Below are positions 46,520 to 53,221 of a DNA stretch of 64,000 bases, piece after piece (positions within the stretch are counted from its first letter, which is position 1; the number at the start of each line of letters is the position of its first letter). Origin of the DNA: a virus; the IMG/VR virus record IMGVR_UViG_3300027816_000051, positions 186,001 to 250,000 of that record; one strand, 5' to 3'. Position numbers and translations under genes: made by a program. The notes under the pieces are model-generated. The model saw only the letters and a program-made list of their open reading frames with translations. It searched no databases and was not told where the DNA came from.

Positions 46520-46548
46520 TTCTTTTTTGTTTTATTGGTTTAACGATA

Positions 46549-46580
46549 CAAATATAATACTATTTCTTTTATATTCCAAA
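46549..46580 (-). promoter_or_regulatory. Promoter for 46519(-)
   Basis: Minus strand TTTGG at 46580-46576 and TATATTTG at 46556-46549; box GCCAATCAAATTC at 46590. Confidence 0.85.
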
Positions 46581-46614
46581 TCTTTTTTTGCCAATCAAAT
46601 TCCAACATCTCCCG

Positions 46615-46830
46615 TCAGGAGGTCAGGTATTTCTTGTCTTTGACAAATTTGAGGTGTCTACATTCCTCAATAGTCAATCCCACAAATTCGTTGGGAGTGA
46701 AACTGATTTCATCGGGATAGTAGTCGAACAAAAATTCTTCTTGTCCATTTTCCATTGTAACCCACACTTGGGGCATCGGGTCGAACAAACTCTTTGGTTG
46801 TTCCGTAATACGAGATGAGATAACTTTCAT
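46615..46830 (-). CDS. Small hypothetical phage protein
   Basis: 71 residues (MKVISSRITEQPKSLFDPMP, QVWVTMENGQEEFLFDYYPD, EISFTPNEFVGLTIEECRHL). DPMPQVWVT...LF-x-YYPDEISF-x-x-EF-x-GLT is a recurrent phage pattern. No terminator found; 25 nt to the next box. Confidence 0.75.
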   Translation of the reverse strand: MKVISSRITEQPKSLFDPMPQVWVTMENGQEEFLFDYYPDEISFTPNEFVGLTIEECRHLKFVKDKKYLTS

Positions 46831-46855
46831 GATTTTGTCTATTGGTTTAACTATA

Positions 46856-46887
46856 CAAATATAAAACTATTTTTCTTATATACCAAA
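46856..46887 (-). promoter_or_regulatory. Promoter for 46830(-)
   Basis: Minus strand TTTGG at 46887-46883 and TATATTTG at 46863-46856. Confidence 0.85.
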
Positions 46888-46924
46888 TTTATTTTTATTT
46901 TTCTCAGAACCGTCGTCCGTATCC

Positions 46925-46988
46925 AAAAATTGGTTGGCGTAGGTGTAATACGATACTCACTATTTGTCATACGGCGCCAAACAATTTT
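46925..46988. repeat. Inverted box pair, family 2
   Basis: AAAAATTGGTTGGC (46925-46938) and GCCAAACAATTTT (46976-46988); spacer with GTAGGTGTAATACG and TTGTCATACG. Confidence 0.8.
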
Positions 46989-47046
46989 CCTTCAGGGCCC
47001 TGACTCAAGTCCTGAAATGTTCACCTTATCAATAAGGGAAACAAAT

Positions 47047-47077
47047 AAAAAACCCCCACCATTACTGATGAGGGTTA
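47047..47077 (-). terminator. Terminator after 47099(-)
   Basis: AACCC(C)CACCA / TGATGAGGGTT hairpin; T run on the minus strand. Confidence 0.85.
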
Positions 47078-47098
47078 GTCTGAACCAACAAACTAAAT

Positions 47099-47503
47099 TC
47101 AATTTAAACAAAGATTTTTCATAAGGTCGGAAACTTGGTAAGGTTTATAAAAATCAAAAACCTCTTGATGTTTTTCATCGGTTACAAAATTGTGGAACTC
47201 AACATTCAAAACGCCCTTGTCAAAGGTTGTTTCAACACTACACAAAATTTCGTGTCCATCCCTTTCAATGATTTGTGGAACAACTCGGTCGTACACCATT
47301 CTACCGATTGGGTCGTTTGGTACTGGTCCACCACCAACACCATACTCGGTTTCCCCTTCTTCGTTTACTTTTTTCAAAAGGTACATTTTTACATTGGGTA
47401 CACTATCGTTTGTTCCCAACATTTCTTCGGTACTCACTTTTGCGGAGTGTGTCATTCCTTGAATAAAATCTCTGATTTCTTCAATGTCTTTGTAATTGTT
47501 CAT
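47099..47503 (-). CDS. Hypothetical protein
   Basis: 134 residues from ATG 47503 (MNNYKDIEEIRDFIQGMTHS). VKMYLLKKVNEEGETEYGVG then GGPVPNDPIGRMVYDRVVPQ. No domain recognised. Confidence 0.7.
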   Translation of the reverse strand: MNNYKDIEEIRDFIQGMTHSAKVSTEEMLGTNDSVPNVKMYLLKKVNEEGETEYGVGGGPVPNDPIGRMVYDRVVPQIIERDGHEILCSVETTFDKGVLNVEFHNFVTDEKHQEVFDFYKPYQVSDLMKNLCLN

Positions 47504-47532
47504 ACTTGTTCTTTTTATTTGGTTTAACAATA

Positions 47533-47564
47533 CGAATATAATATGATTAAACGGATATTCCAAA
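47533..47564 (-). promoter_or_regulatory. Promoter for 47503(-)
   Basis: Minus strand TTTGG at 47564-47560 and TATATTCG at 47540-47533; box GCCAACTTACG at 47583. Confidence 0.75.
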
Positions 47565-47626
47565 TAAATTTATATTTTTTTTGCCAACTTACGATACAAG
47601 ATGTCGAGGGACAGAAGACGGATTTT

Positions 47627-47688
47627 GATTTTTGGTTGGCGAGCGTAATACGATAATACCAATGTGTAATACCCCGCCAAACAATTTT
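47627..47688. repeat. Inverted box pair, family 2
   Basis: GATTTTTGGTTGGC (47627-47640) and GCCAAACAATTTT (47676-47688); spacer with GTAATACG and TGTAATACC. Confidence 0.8.
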
Positions 47689-47726
47689 CTACGCTGCTCA
47701 AATCCACCACAGAACCTCGTGTAAAT

Positions 47727-47755
47727 AAAAAACCCCCAACTTTCGTTGAGGGTTA
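47727..47755 (-). terminator. Terminator after 47774(-)
   Basis: AACCC(C)CAAC / GTTGAGGGTT hairpin; T run on the minus strand. Confidence 0.9.
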
Positions 47756-47773
47756 ATTACCATTTTGGAATTT

Positions 47774-47980
47774 TTAGAACCTTTGAGGTTGTGGTTTCTT
47801 TTTACTCTTGATGTAATTTTTGATGTCCTCAAACAAAATGATAAAGAACATACCAATACCCATACAAGAAAATAAGAACATACCCATTTGATTGTCTACG
47901 GGAATATCCCAAGTTAATGATACCCACATTGAGTAAACAATGAACCCGATGATTGCGATGTAAGGAAATAACTTTTTCAT
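47774..47980 (-). CDS. Two-helix membrane protein
   Basis: 68 residues: MKKLFPYIAIIGFIVYSMWV, a Trp-Asp-Ile-Pro loop, MFLFSCMGIGMFFIILFEDI and a basic tail (KNYIKSKKKPQPQRF). Function unknown. Confidence 0.7.
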   Translation of the reverse strand: MKKLFPYIAIIGFIVYSMWVSLTWDIPVDNQMGMFLFSCMGIGMFFIILFEDIKNYIKSKKKPQPQRF

Positions 47981-48009
47981 AATTGTTTCTTTTGTTTGGT
48001 TTAACGATA

Positions 48010-48042
48010 CAAATATAATATAAGTTTCAATATAAACAACAT
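48010..48042 (-). promoter_or_regulatory. Promoter for 47980(-)
   Basis: Minus strand TATATTTG at 48017-48010 with a -33 ATGTTG near 48042; box GCCAACTTGAT at 48060. Confidence 0.7.
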
Positions 48043-48081
48043 TTTTTTATATCTATTTTGCCAACTTGATAACACCAACAA

Positions 48082-48276
48082 CTTCTCCTTCGAGCAACAG
48101 CGCATGGTTGGAAATTAGATTGGCGGTTTTAGCAACACCTAAAGCATTTAGCAACTTCTCCTTCGAGCAATTGCGCATGAGGGAAATTAGATTGGCGGTT
48201 TTAGCAACACCTAAAGCATTTAGCAACTTCTCCTTCGAGCAATTGCGCATGAGGGAAATTAGATTGGCGGTTTTAG
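48082..48276. repeat. Three tandem ~72-bp repeats, each with one inverted box
   Basis: Units start at 48082 (73 bp), 48155 (72 bp) and 48227 (about 50 bp matching, then diverging). Each contains TTCGAGCAATTGCGCATGAG, AAATTAGATTGGCGGTTTTA and CACCTAAAGCATTTAGC. Both strands are open through the array but without a good start codon, so I do not call a gene. The 47981-48479 gap holds this array plus boxes at 48302 and 48381. Confidence 0.85.
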
Positions 48277-48429
48277 TCCGTGTCGGCGCATTTGCAACAA
48301 ACTCGCCAAACAATATCTAACAGCGCAGCCCGGGTGAAATTCTGTTCCCAAATTTTTTCTTACTTTTTTTATTCGTTCCCGCCAAACAACATTCCCGATG
48401 GTTCACGGGGTTCGGAAAATTTCACACAC

Positions 48430-48459
48430 AAAAAAAGGGGATACTTTCGTACCCCCTTC
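48430..48459 (-). terminator. Terminator after 48480(-)
   Basis: AGGGG(A)TAC / GTACCCCCT stem with T run on the minus strand. Confidence 0.85.
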
Positions 48460-48479
48460 GGTTTTTCTTTCGGTGTGTG

Positions 48480-49043
48480 TTACTCCTTTACAATTTCGTA
48501 CCTATCTCCGTTTACCGAAATTTCAAGTACATTGTCAAGGTCGGGTGTTATCGGTTTAACCTCTCTATCCAAACCTTGTTTTTCGTTACTACTCTTTCTA
48601 TCACTTATCCACTTTTCAAACAATGTTTTGTCTATTGAGTTACCACGAAATTCGTACTCCGTTGTTCCTTTGATTTCGGGAAACCACTCTACCATAAGGT
48701 AGGTTTTTGTTTCGGTGTCGGTGTCAGTCAGTAATGATTTACTGATATGTTTTTTACCCGTTGGACTTTCAACCTTAAAGGTGTTCGGGTCTTTACCCTC
48801 TTTCATAAGGTTGTTGTGTACCCTCTTTTCGTAGTCAGTTACCAAACGATAAGTTTTAGATGATACCTTAAAGATTTCCTTATAGTAAGGGTTTAATTCT
48901 TTGGTGTCCTTTGTCTTTTGTAAAACTTCTTTGTAAAGGGTTTTCATTTTTACCCCTACAAAAGTGTTAGGACTTTTTTCCTCAATCTCTTTGATGATAC
49001 TGATGATTTCGGACTTCGTTACTTTTTTGATTTCTTTGTTCAT
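48480..49043 (-). CDS. Hypothetical protein
   Basis: 187 residues from ATG 49043 (MNKEIKKVTKSEIISIIKEI). Helical N-terminus, YKEIFKVSSKTYRLVTDYEK, then KTYLMVEWFPEIKGTTEYEF. No family recognised. Confidence 0.7.
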   Translation of the reverse strand: MNKEIKKVTKSEIISIIKEIEEKSPNTFVGVKMKTLYKEVLQKTKDTKELNPYYKEIFKVSSKTYRLVTDYEKRVHNNLMKEGKDPNTFKVESPTGKKHISKSLLTDTDTETKTYLMVEWFPEIKGTTEYEFRGNSIDKTLFEKWISDRKSSNEKQGLDREVKPITPDLDNVLEISVNGDRYEIVKE

Positions 49044-49073
49044 ACTTTTATTTTTTAGTTTGTTAGGAATACA

Positions 49074-49105
49074 CAAATATAAAACACTATTTCATATAAA
49101 CAAAA
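49074..49105 (-). promoter_or_regulatory. Promoter for 49043(-)
   Basis: Minus strand TATATTTG at 49081-49074 with TTTTGTTTA upstream; box GCCAGACTACC at 49124. Confidence 0.7.
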
Positions 49106-49167
49106 CTTTTTTTTATTTATTTCGCCAGACTACCACGAACCCGATGACCACCTGTCGTCCGTATCCG

Positions 49168-49218
49168 AAAATTGGTTGGCGAGTCGGTGCAATTATGGTC
49201 TATTCGCCAATCAAATTT
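49168..49218. repeat. Inverted box pair
   Basis: AAAATTGGTTGGC (49168-49180) and GCCAATCAAATTT (49206-49218), 25-nt spacer. Confidence 0.8.
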
Positions 49219-49261
49219 CCACCTGAACCATCTCCTCAAGTTCACACAAATCTTCTTGGAC

Positions 49262-49293
49262 AAAAAAAATCCCCACCTTTCGGTGAGGACTTT
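49262..49293 (-). terminator. Terminator after 49305(-)
   Basis: TCCCCACC / GGTGAGGA hairpin; eight-base T run on the minus strand. Confidence 0.85.
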
Positions 49294-49304
49294 CGGTGTG
49301 GTGT

Positions 49305-49562
49305 TTAATCTTCTTCACCCTCTTCAATTCCCGACATTACAACTTCGGTCAAGTGATTAACAAAGGTTTCGTACAACTTGTAATCCAACATAACCTTTTG
49401 TCTTGTGTGTACAAGGGTTACGTTCTTTTCGTTTTTTTCATCGTACAACTCATTTGTTAGGTCATTCGTGAAATCAGTACCATTCCACTCGTAGTCAATT
49501 TGGTTTGACAATAACTGGTCAATTTTACTTTTAACCAAGTTTTTAACTTTTTGTGTGTCCAT
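49305..49562 (-). CDS. Small hypothetical protein
   Basis: 85 residues from ATG 49562 (MDTQKVKNLVKSKIDQLLSN). DYEWNGTDFTNDLTNELYDE then acidic tail. Last minus gene of the box module. Confidence 0.65.
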   Translation of the reverse strand: MDTQKVKNLVKSKIDQLLSNQIDYEWNGTDFTNDLTNELYDEKNEKNVTLVHTRQKVMLDYKLYETFVNHLTEVVMSGIEEGEED

Positions 49563-49587
49563 ATTTTTATTAATTGGTTTGTGGGTA

Positions 49588-49620
49588 CAAAGATATAACA
49601 ATTTTAAAATAATACAAGTG
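49588..49620 (-). promoter_or_regulatory. Promoter for 49562(-)
   Basis: Minus strand TATCTTTG at 49595-49588; -33 CTTGTATTA near 49618. Confidence 0.7.
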
Positions 49621-49935
49621 AAAGTTATTCACATCCTGAATGTGGATTTTGACCACCCTGAACCTGACGACCCCCATCCCACAAATTGTTTGGCATACCC
49701 CCTATACCTACCCCCTCCCCTCAAACCATACCCCCCTCCCTCCCGTATCCCCCCTTAATATAGGGTATTTTGGGTGTCTGTAGAGGGGGGACAATACCTT
49801 AACAGAAATTTTTCCGGAAAAAATCTGAAAAATCGGAAAGTACCCCCTTTTCTGAAAAAAAAATTTTGGGAAAAAATCTAAAAATCTGAAAAAAGGTCAA
49901 AAACCGTTTCTGGAATTTCCGGAAAATTTTTCAAA
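49621..49935. other. Divergent control region: lone box, C-rich and CTGAAAAA-rich tracts
   Basis: No gene. Lone inverted box CAAATTGTTTGGC at 49682; C tracts of 3-6 bases, about seven within 49698-49755 (G-quadruplex potential on the minus strand); then 49805-49935 with repeated CTGAAAAA / GGAAAA(A)T(C/T)T blocks and TTCCGGAAAA-type palindromes. Separates the minus box module from the plus/mixed right module. Confidence 0.6.
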
Positions 49936-49938
49936 AAA

Positions 49939-49970
49939 TTTGGAATATTCAAAAAGATATCATAACTTCG
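49939..49970 (+). promoter_or_regulatory. Promoter for the archaemetzincin gene
   Basis: TTTGG at 49939-49943 and TAACTTCG at 49963-49970. Confidence 0.7.
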
Positions 49971-49992
49971 TATCAACATAAGAAAAGAAGTC

Positions 49993-50610
49993 ATGAAAAA
50001 AGTTTTTTATTTATTACCACTCGTGGTATTCGTCACAATCGGAGCGGTCCTTTCATTTACCACCGAGGGTCAAACAATCGTTCAACAGATAAAACCAAAT
50101 AAGGTTATCTACATACAACCAATGGGTGATGTGAAACAAGAGTATTTGGAATTGGTAGAAAAGACCGTGGAATCTTTTTATGGTTTTGAATGTATTGTAA
50201 ATCCTAAGGACCCTTTAACCAATAATCTTTTGGCCGAAAGTAAAACAAGGTATTCTGCCAATAAGATACTAAGACAATATAGAGGGAAAGATAACTATCT
50301 AATTTTAACCGAGAAGGATATTGCAACACCAAGTCGTGGATATCCTGAATGGGGTGTGTTAGGATTGGGTTACAGACCTGGTAGTGTATGTGTGGTATCA
50401 ACGTTCAGAATGAAACGTAATGTTAGTGTGGATGTAATTAAGGAGAGAATAAAAAAAGTGTCCATACATGAAGTTGGACACAATTTAGGTTTGGACCACT
50501 GTACAAATCATCCTGAATGTTTAATGAATGATGCCAATGGTACAATCAAACAAGTTGATAGAGAAAAGATGTGGTTGTGTGATAGATGTAAACAGATTAT
50601 TGGTATGTAA
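49993..50610 (+). CDS. Archaemetzincin-type zinc metalloprotease, exported
   Basis: 205 residues. N-terminal signal/anchor KKVFYLLPLVVFVTIGAVLS. Catalytic region HEVGHNLGLDHCTNHPECLM ... CDRC: H-E-x2-H-x2-G, G-x3-C, a second Cys followed by x-Met, 17 residues, C-x2-C. This is the archaemetzincin (AmzA/AMZ) signature, with 5 instead of 4 residues between the first two Cys. Binds a catalytic and a structural zinc. Exported form suggests action in the periplasm. Faces the L,D-transpeptidase-like gene tail to tail (2-nt gap). Confidence 0.88.
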   Translation: MKKVFYLLPLVVFVTIGAVLSFTTEGQTIVQQIKPNKVIYIQPMGDVKQEYLELVEKTVESFYGFECIVNPKDPLTNNLLAESKTRYSANKILRQYRGKDNYLILTEKDIATPSRGYPEWGVLGLGYRPGSVCVVSTFRMKRNVSVDVIKERIKKVSIHEVGHNLGLDHCTNHPECLMNDANGTIKQVDREKMWLCDRCKQIIGM

Positions 50611-50612
50611 CC

Positions 50613-52196
50613 TTAGGTTGATACCATCTGAATTTTATATGTCCTTGCAATCTGTTCGTAATTGTTCTTATTGATATTTTTAAAGACCGACCTCTTATAT
50701 ACAACTTTGTTGGTTTGACTATCTCGGATTGGTCCTTGGAAATTCCAAACAATTAAATCTTTTTTAGTGGTTGGGTCTTCTATGGTCATACCAACTTCTC
50801 CGTCTATATAACTAAGACCTTTAACACGGAATTGCATTACCATATCATCCTCAACATTTGCTTCGGCTTTAAAGTTTGATAGTACATTGGATAATACCTT
50901 TTTGATAGATTCACTAATAATACTTTCAGCCATGGTTGAAGTTTCATCATTTCCACTCAATTGTTGGGCTAACATCATAGGACTTTTACAAACTTCACCA
51001 TCACCACCCAATTGTTCGAAATATGTTGGTGCGTTTTGAACGAGATAACTTGTTCCTTTATCACCCATTGCAAATACTCTTGCACCTTTGGCTAATTTTT
51101 GAACCCTTGGGTCTTCAATGAATTTAGCGGGAACCCCAACACATCCATAACTTTGATTCGCATTTGCGATTAATTTAATTGAGTTCAAATATTCTTTTGG
51201 TACCTTACCCGCAGATAAGTCGGCTTTTAATACGTTTCTTAAATCTTCACTGGCTGTTAGTCTCCCTTCAATATTGGGAATACCGTGAATCGCGGCAGCC
51301 ATTTGTTTACCCCCTTGGTCTTTCAAATTGAATACATTTTTACCTTTACCAGTATATCCCGTATTACTACCTAAACTTGATATGTTATAAATGCCCTTTG
51401 CTAAAAAACGTTCTTTGTAGTGGTCAACAACAAAATAAGCAGCATCGGCTATACATATTTTTGATGACTCATCCCATCTTCTTCTTGAGTCTTTTACACA
51501 GGATTCTTTTGTTGTAAAATTACTTGCGGTACAAAGACGAGGAGACGCTTCTAATTTTTGACCTTTTGCGTCATCACCGGGTACCGGACTATTTTTACAC
51601 CAATCCGCGTGAGTATAACTTTTACTATCTGATATTGATTTTTGTTCATTAGCACCATCAACAACTTGGGTGTGAAGTACGTATTTACTACCTGTATCAA
51701 AAAGATATATCAAATTGTACTTTGGGTCGTAAACGAAAAACGGTTTGTCGTTTAATTTTCTTTTTTCAATGTATGTTAATTCAGCATCGATTCTTGGGGT
51801 ATAGTTATATTTTGTACCTACAGTTTCGGATTTCTTTTCCAATTCTGATTTTTGTTTAGCAACTGGATTTACAACAATTGGTTTGGTTTGTAGATTGTCT
51901 TGATATCCAGCATAACCTCCTTGTTGACCAAGTCTACCCGTATTTAAACCCGTAAATTTCTTCACAGGTTCCACCGGTTTTGTTGAACCGAATACTTTTG
52001 TTTTGATTGCTTCTTTTCCCGTACCGGTGGCTAATCTATATGTTTTTTGGTTTTTTAATTTATAATAGTAGTTGTCACCATCTTTCATGTAATCGTACTT
52101 ACCATCATAATTGGTGACATAGGTTTTCTGTTCGTTGATAACTGATTCGACAATATTAACTAAATCCGACTCAGTGAGTCTTATTACTTTTCCCAT
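50613..52196 (-). CDS. Tagged L,D-transpeptidase (YkuD-like) domain protein
   Basis: 527 residues. Residues 1-22 (MGKVIRLTESDLVNIVESVI then NE) are the tag helix, ending INE|Q. The middle has an L,D-transpeptidase-type active-site pattern: AAIHGIPNIEGRL and later NQSYGCVGVPAKFIEDP (H-G ... S-x-G-C-V), the Cys being the expected nucleophile. Flanks hold QTKPIVVNPVAKQKSELEK linkers and a C-terminal beta region (MQFRVKGLSYIDGEVGMTI). A packaged murein-modifying enzyme is the inference. Confidence 0.75.
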   Translation of the reverse strand: MGKVIRLTESDLVNIVESVINEQKTYVTNYDGKYDYMKDGDNYYYKLKNQKTYRLATGTGKEAIKTKVFGSTKPVEPVKKFTGLNTGRLGQQGGYAGYQDNLQTKPIVVNPVAKQKSELEKKSETVGTKYNYTPRIDAELTYIEKRKLNDKPFFVYDPKYNLIYLFDTGSKYVLHTQVVDGANEQKSISDSKSYTHADWCKNSPVPGDDAKGQKLEASPRLCTASNFTTKESCVKDSRRRWDESSKICIADAAYFVVDHYKERFLAKGIYNISSLGSNTGYTGKGKNVFNLKDQGGKQMAAAIHGIPNIEGRLTASEDLRNVLKADLSAGKVPKEYLNSIKLIANANQSYGCVGVPAKFIEDPRVQKLAKGARVFAMGDKGTSYLVQNAPTYFEQLGGDGEVCKSPMMLAQQLSGNDETSTMAESIISESIKKVLSNVLSNFKAEANVEDDMVMQFRVKGLSYIDGEVGMTIEDPTTKKDLIVWNFQGPIRDSQTNKVVYKRSVFKNINKNNYEQIARTYKIQMVST

Positions 52197-52208
52197 GTTT
52201 TTTTTCTA

Positions 52209-52217
52209 TATAAATAT
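52209..52217 (-). promoter_or_regulatory. ATATTTATA late-type motif for 52196(-)
   Basis: ATATTTATA on the minus strand, 12 nt before the ATG. Confidence 0.55.
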
Positions 52218-52235
52218 CATAATCAGTCAGAAATT

Positions 52236-52266
52236 ATGAACCTCGTACGCCGGAACCGGGAATTTT
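52236..52266 (-). repeat. 31-bp GC-rich element, inverted copy of 21905-21935
   Basis: On the minus strand ATTCCCGGTTCCGG ... CGAGGTTCAT; 28 of 31 positions equal. Lies 39 nt upstream of the transpeptidase-like gene and between two divergent tagged genes. Confidence 0.65.
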
Positions 52267-52277
52267 CTTAAAACGTA

Positions 52278-52286
52278 ATATTTATT
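52278..52286 (+). promoter_or_regulatory. Late-type motif for 52303
   Basis: ATATTTATT, 16 nt before the ATG. Confidence 0.45.
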
Positions 52287-52302
52287 GGAAATAAAGATTA
52301 AT

Positions 52303-52581
52303 ATGAAAAAAAGTATAAAATTAACCGAAGCCGAATTGATAAAGGTGATAAAAAAGGTTATTAAAGAATCGAATCTTTCTGAATCCATGTTACCAGGAAC
52401 TTACGCCATGATGGCAGCAGAAGAAGCCGCATCTAAAGTTTCACAAATGTTAATGAACGAATATTCAAGATTTGCCGGACCTGAACAAAAAGGGTCTATT
52501 AAGAATATGTTTTTGAAAATGTTTTGTGAACGTCTTGAAAGTATCATCTTGAATAAAGATGAAGAAATGGGTCAAGATTAA
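52303..52581 (+). CDS. Small tagged protein
   Basis: 92 residues from ATG 52303. Tag MKKSIKLTEAELIKVIKKVI then KE|S (residues 1-22). The rest is a helical domain (AMMAAEEAASKVSQMLMNEY, KGSIKNMFLKMFCERLESII). No known domain. An ORF extending 18 nt upstream is less likely because the tag should be N-terminal. Confidence 0.75.
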   Translation: MKKSIKLTEAELIKVIKKVIKESNLSESMLPGTYAMMAAEEAASKVSQMLMNEYSRFAGPEQKGSIKNMFLKMFCERLESIILNKDEEMGQD

Positions 52582-52593
52582 AAAGAAATAATC

Positions 52594-52716
52594 ATGGCAA
52601 AGGCAAGAAAAGAACACCCCAAACCCAAAAGTAGAAAATCAGTAAAAAAGACATCTCGTAGAATCGAAAAGAACAATGAGATGTTGAGAAAGATTTGGGA
52701 AGAAATGCGTAAATAA
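52594..52716 (+). CDS. Tiny basic protein
   Basis: 40 residues: MAKARKEHPKPKSRKSVKKT then SRRIEKNNEMLRKIWEEMRK. Very basic N-terminus, helical C-terminus. A DNA- or RNA-binding peptide is plausible. Twelve nt after the preceding gene. Confidence 0.6.
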   Translation: MAKARKEHPKPKSRKSVKKTSRRIEKNNEMLRKIWEEMRK

Positions 52717-52731
52717 AAACTATTTGTAAAC

Positions 52732-53208
52732 ATGGGACAAAGAATTATCATATCAGAAGAAGATAAAAACCGTATAAAAGGTTTATACGAACAAACCAGT
52801 AGTAAACCATTTAATTTCTTCACATATAAGGACACCGTACACAATATGATTGAATCCATGACATCTTTAATGGAAAACATTGAGAGGTCAAAACTGTGTC
52901 AATCATTGGACAATCAACTCCAACCGACTTTTGGTTTGGTGGACGATTTGGTTGCAAGAATGGCGGCAGATAATGGTATGAGTGAAGGTGAGTCTATTAA
53001 GTATGTTTACGATACTTGGAAACAACAAAAAACAGGTGGTATGCCACTTTTAATGAAACTAATTGGTGGTAACGTAAGTGTCTCAAAAGAAATGGTGGAC
53101 AAATTATATGCCCACATTAGAACCAAACAAAACGGAGCGTTATTAACCTCCATCATATCGGACATATTTGGAAGTGCCGGTATTAAACAAATACCAATGT
53201 GTTCTTAA
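52732..53208 (+). CDS. Tagged protein, twin of 53222
   Basis: 158 residues. Tag MGQRIIISEEDKNRIKGLYE|Q (LYE cleavage signature). Remainder helical (MIESMTSLMENIERSKLCQS, LDNQLQPTFGLVDDLVARMA). Shares the first 20 residues with the next gene but not the rest, so the tag was duplicated or swapped separately from the body. Confidence 0.75.
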   Translation: MGQRIIISEEDKNRIKGLYEQTSSKPFNFFTYKDTVHNMIESMTSLMENIERSKLCQSLDNQLQPTFGLVDDLVARMAADNGMSEGESIKYVYDTWKQQKTGGMPLLMKLIGGNVSVSKEMVDKLYAHIRTKQNGALLTSIISDIFGSAGIKQIPMCS

Positions 53209-53209
53209 A

Positions 53210-53218
53210 ATATTTATA
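53210..53218 (+). promoter_or_regulatory. Late-type motif for 53222
   Basis: ATATTTATA ending only 3 nt before the ATG; a transcript from here would be leaderless or the motif acts elsewhere. Confidence 0.4.
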
Positions 53219-53221
53219 TAC

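Noticed and set aside
48053-48320. Repeat proteins encoded on either strand of the 72-bp array
   Set aside because: Openness follows from the unit length being a multiple of three; no ATG start, no promoter position, and the frame is interrupted outside the array.
25010-49694. Integron-like attC sites
   Set aside because: The box GTTTGGC / GCCAAAC does not match the R-Y-Y-Y-A-A-C / G-T-T-R-R-R-Y core, most gaps have only one box, and cassettes have their own promoters. Only the general idea of cassette joining is kept as a finding.
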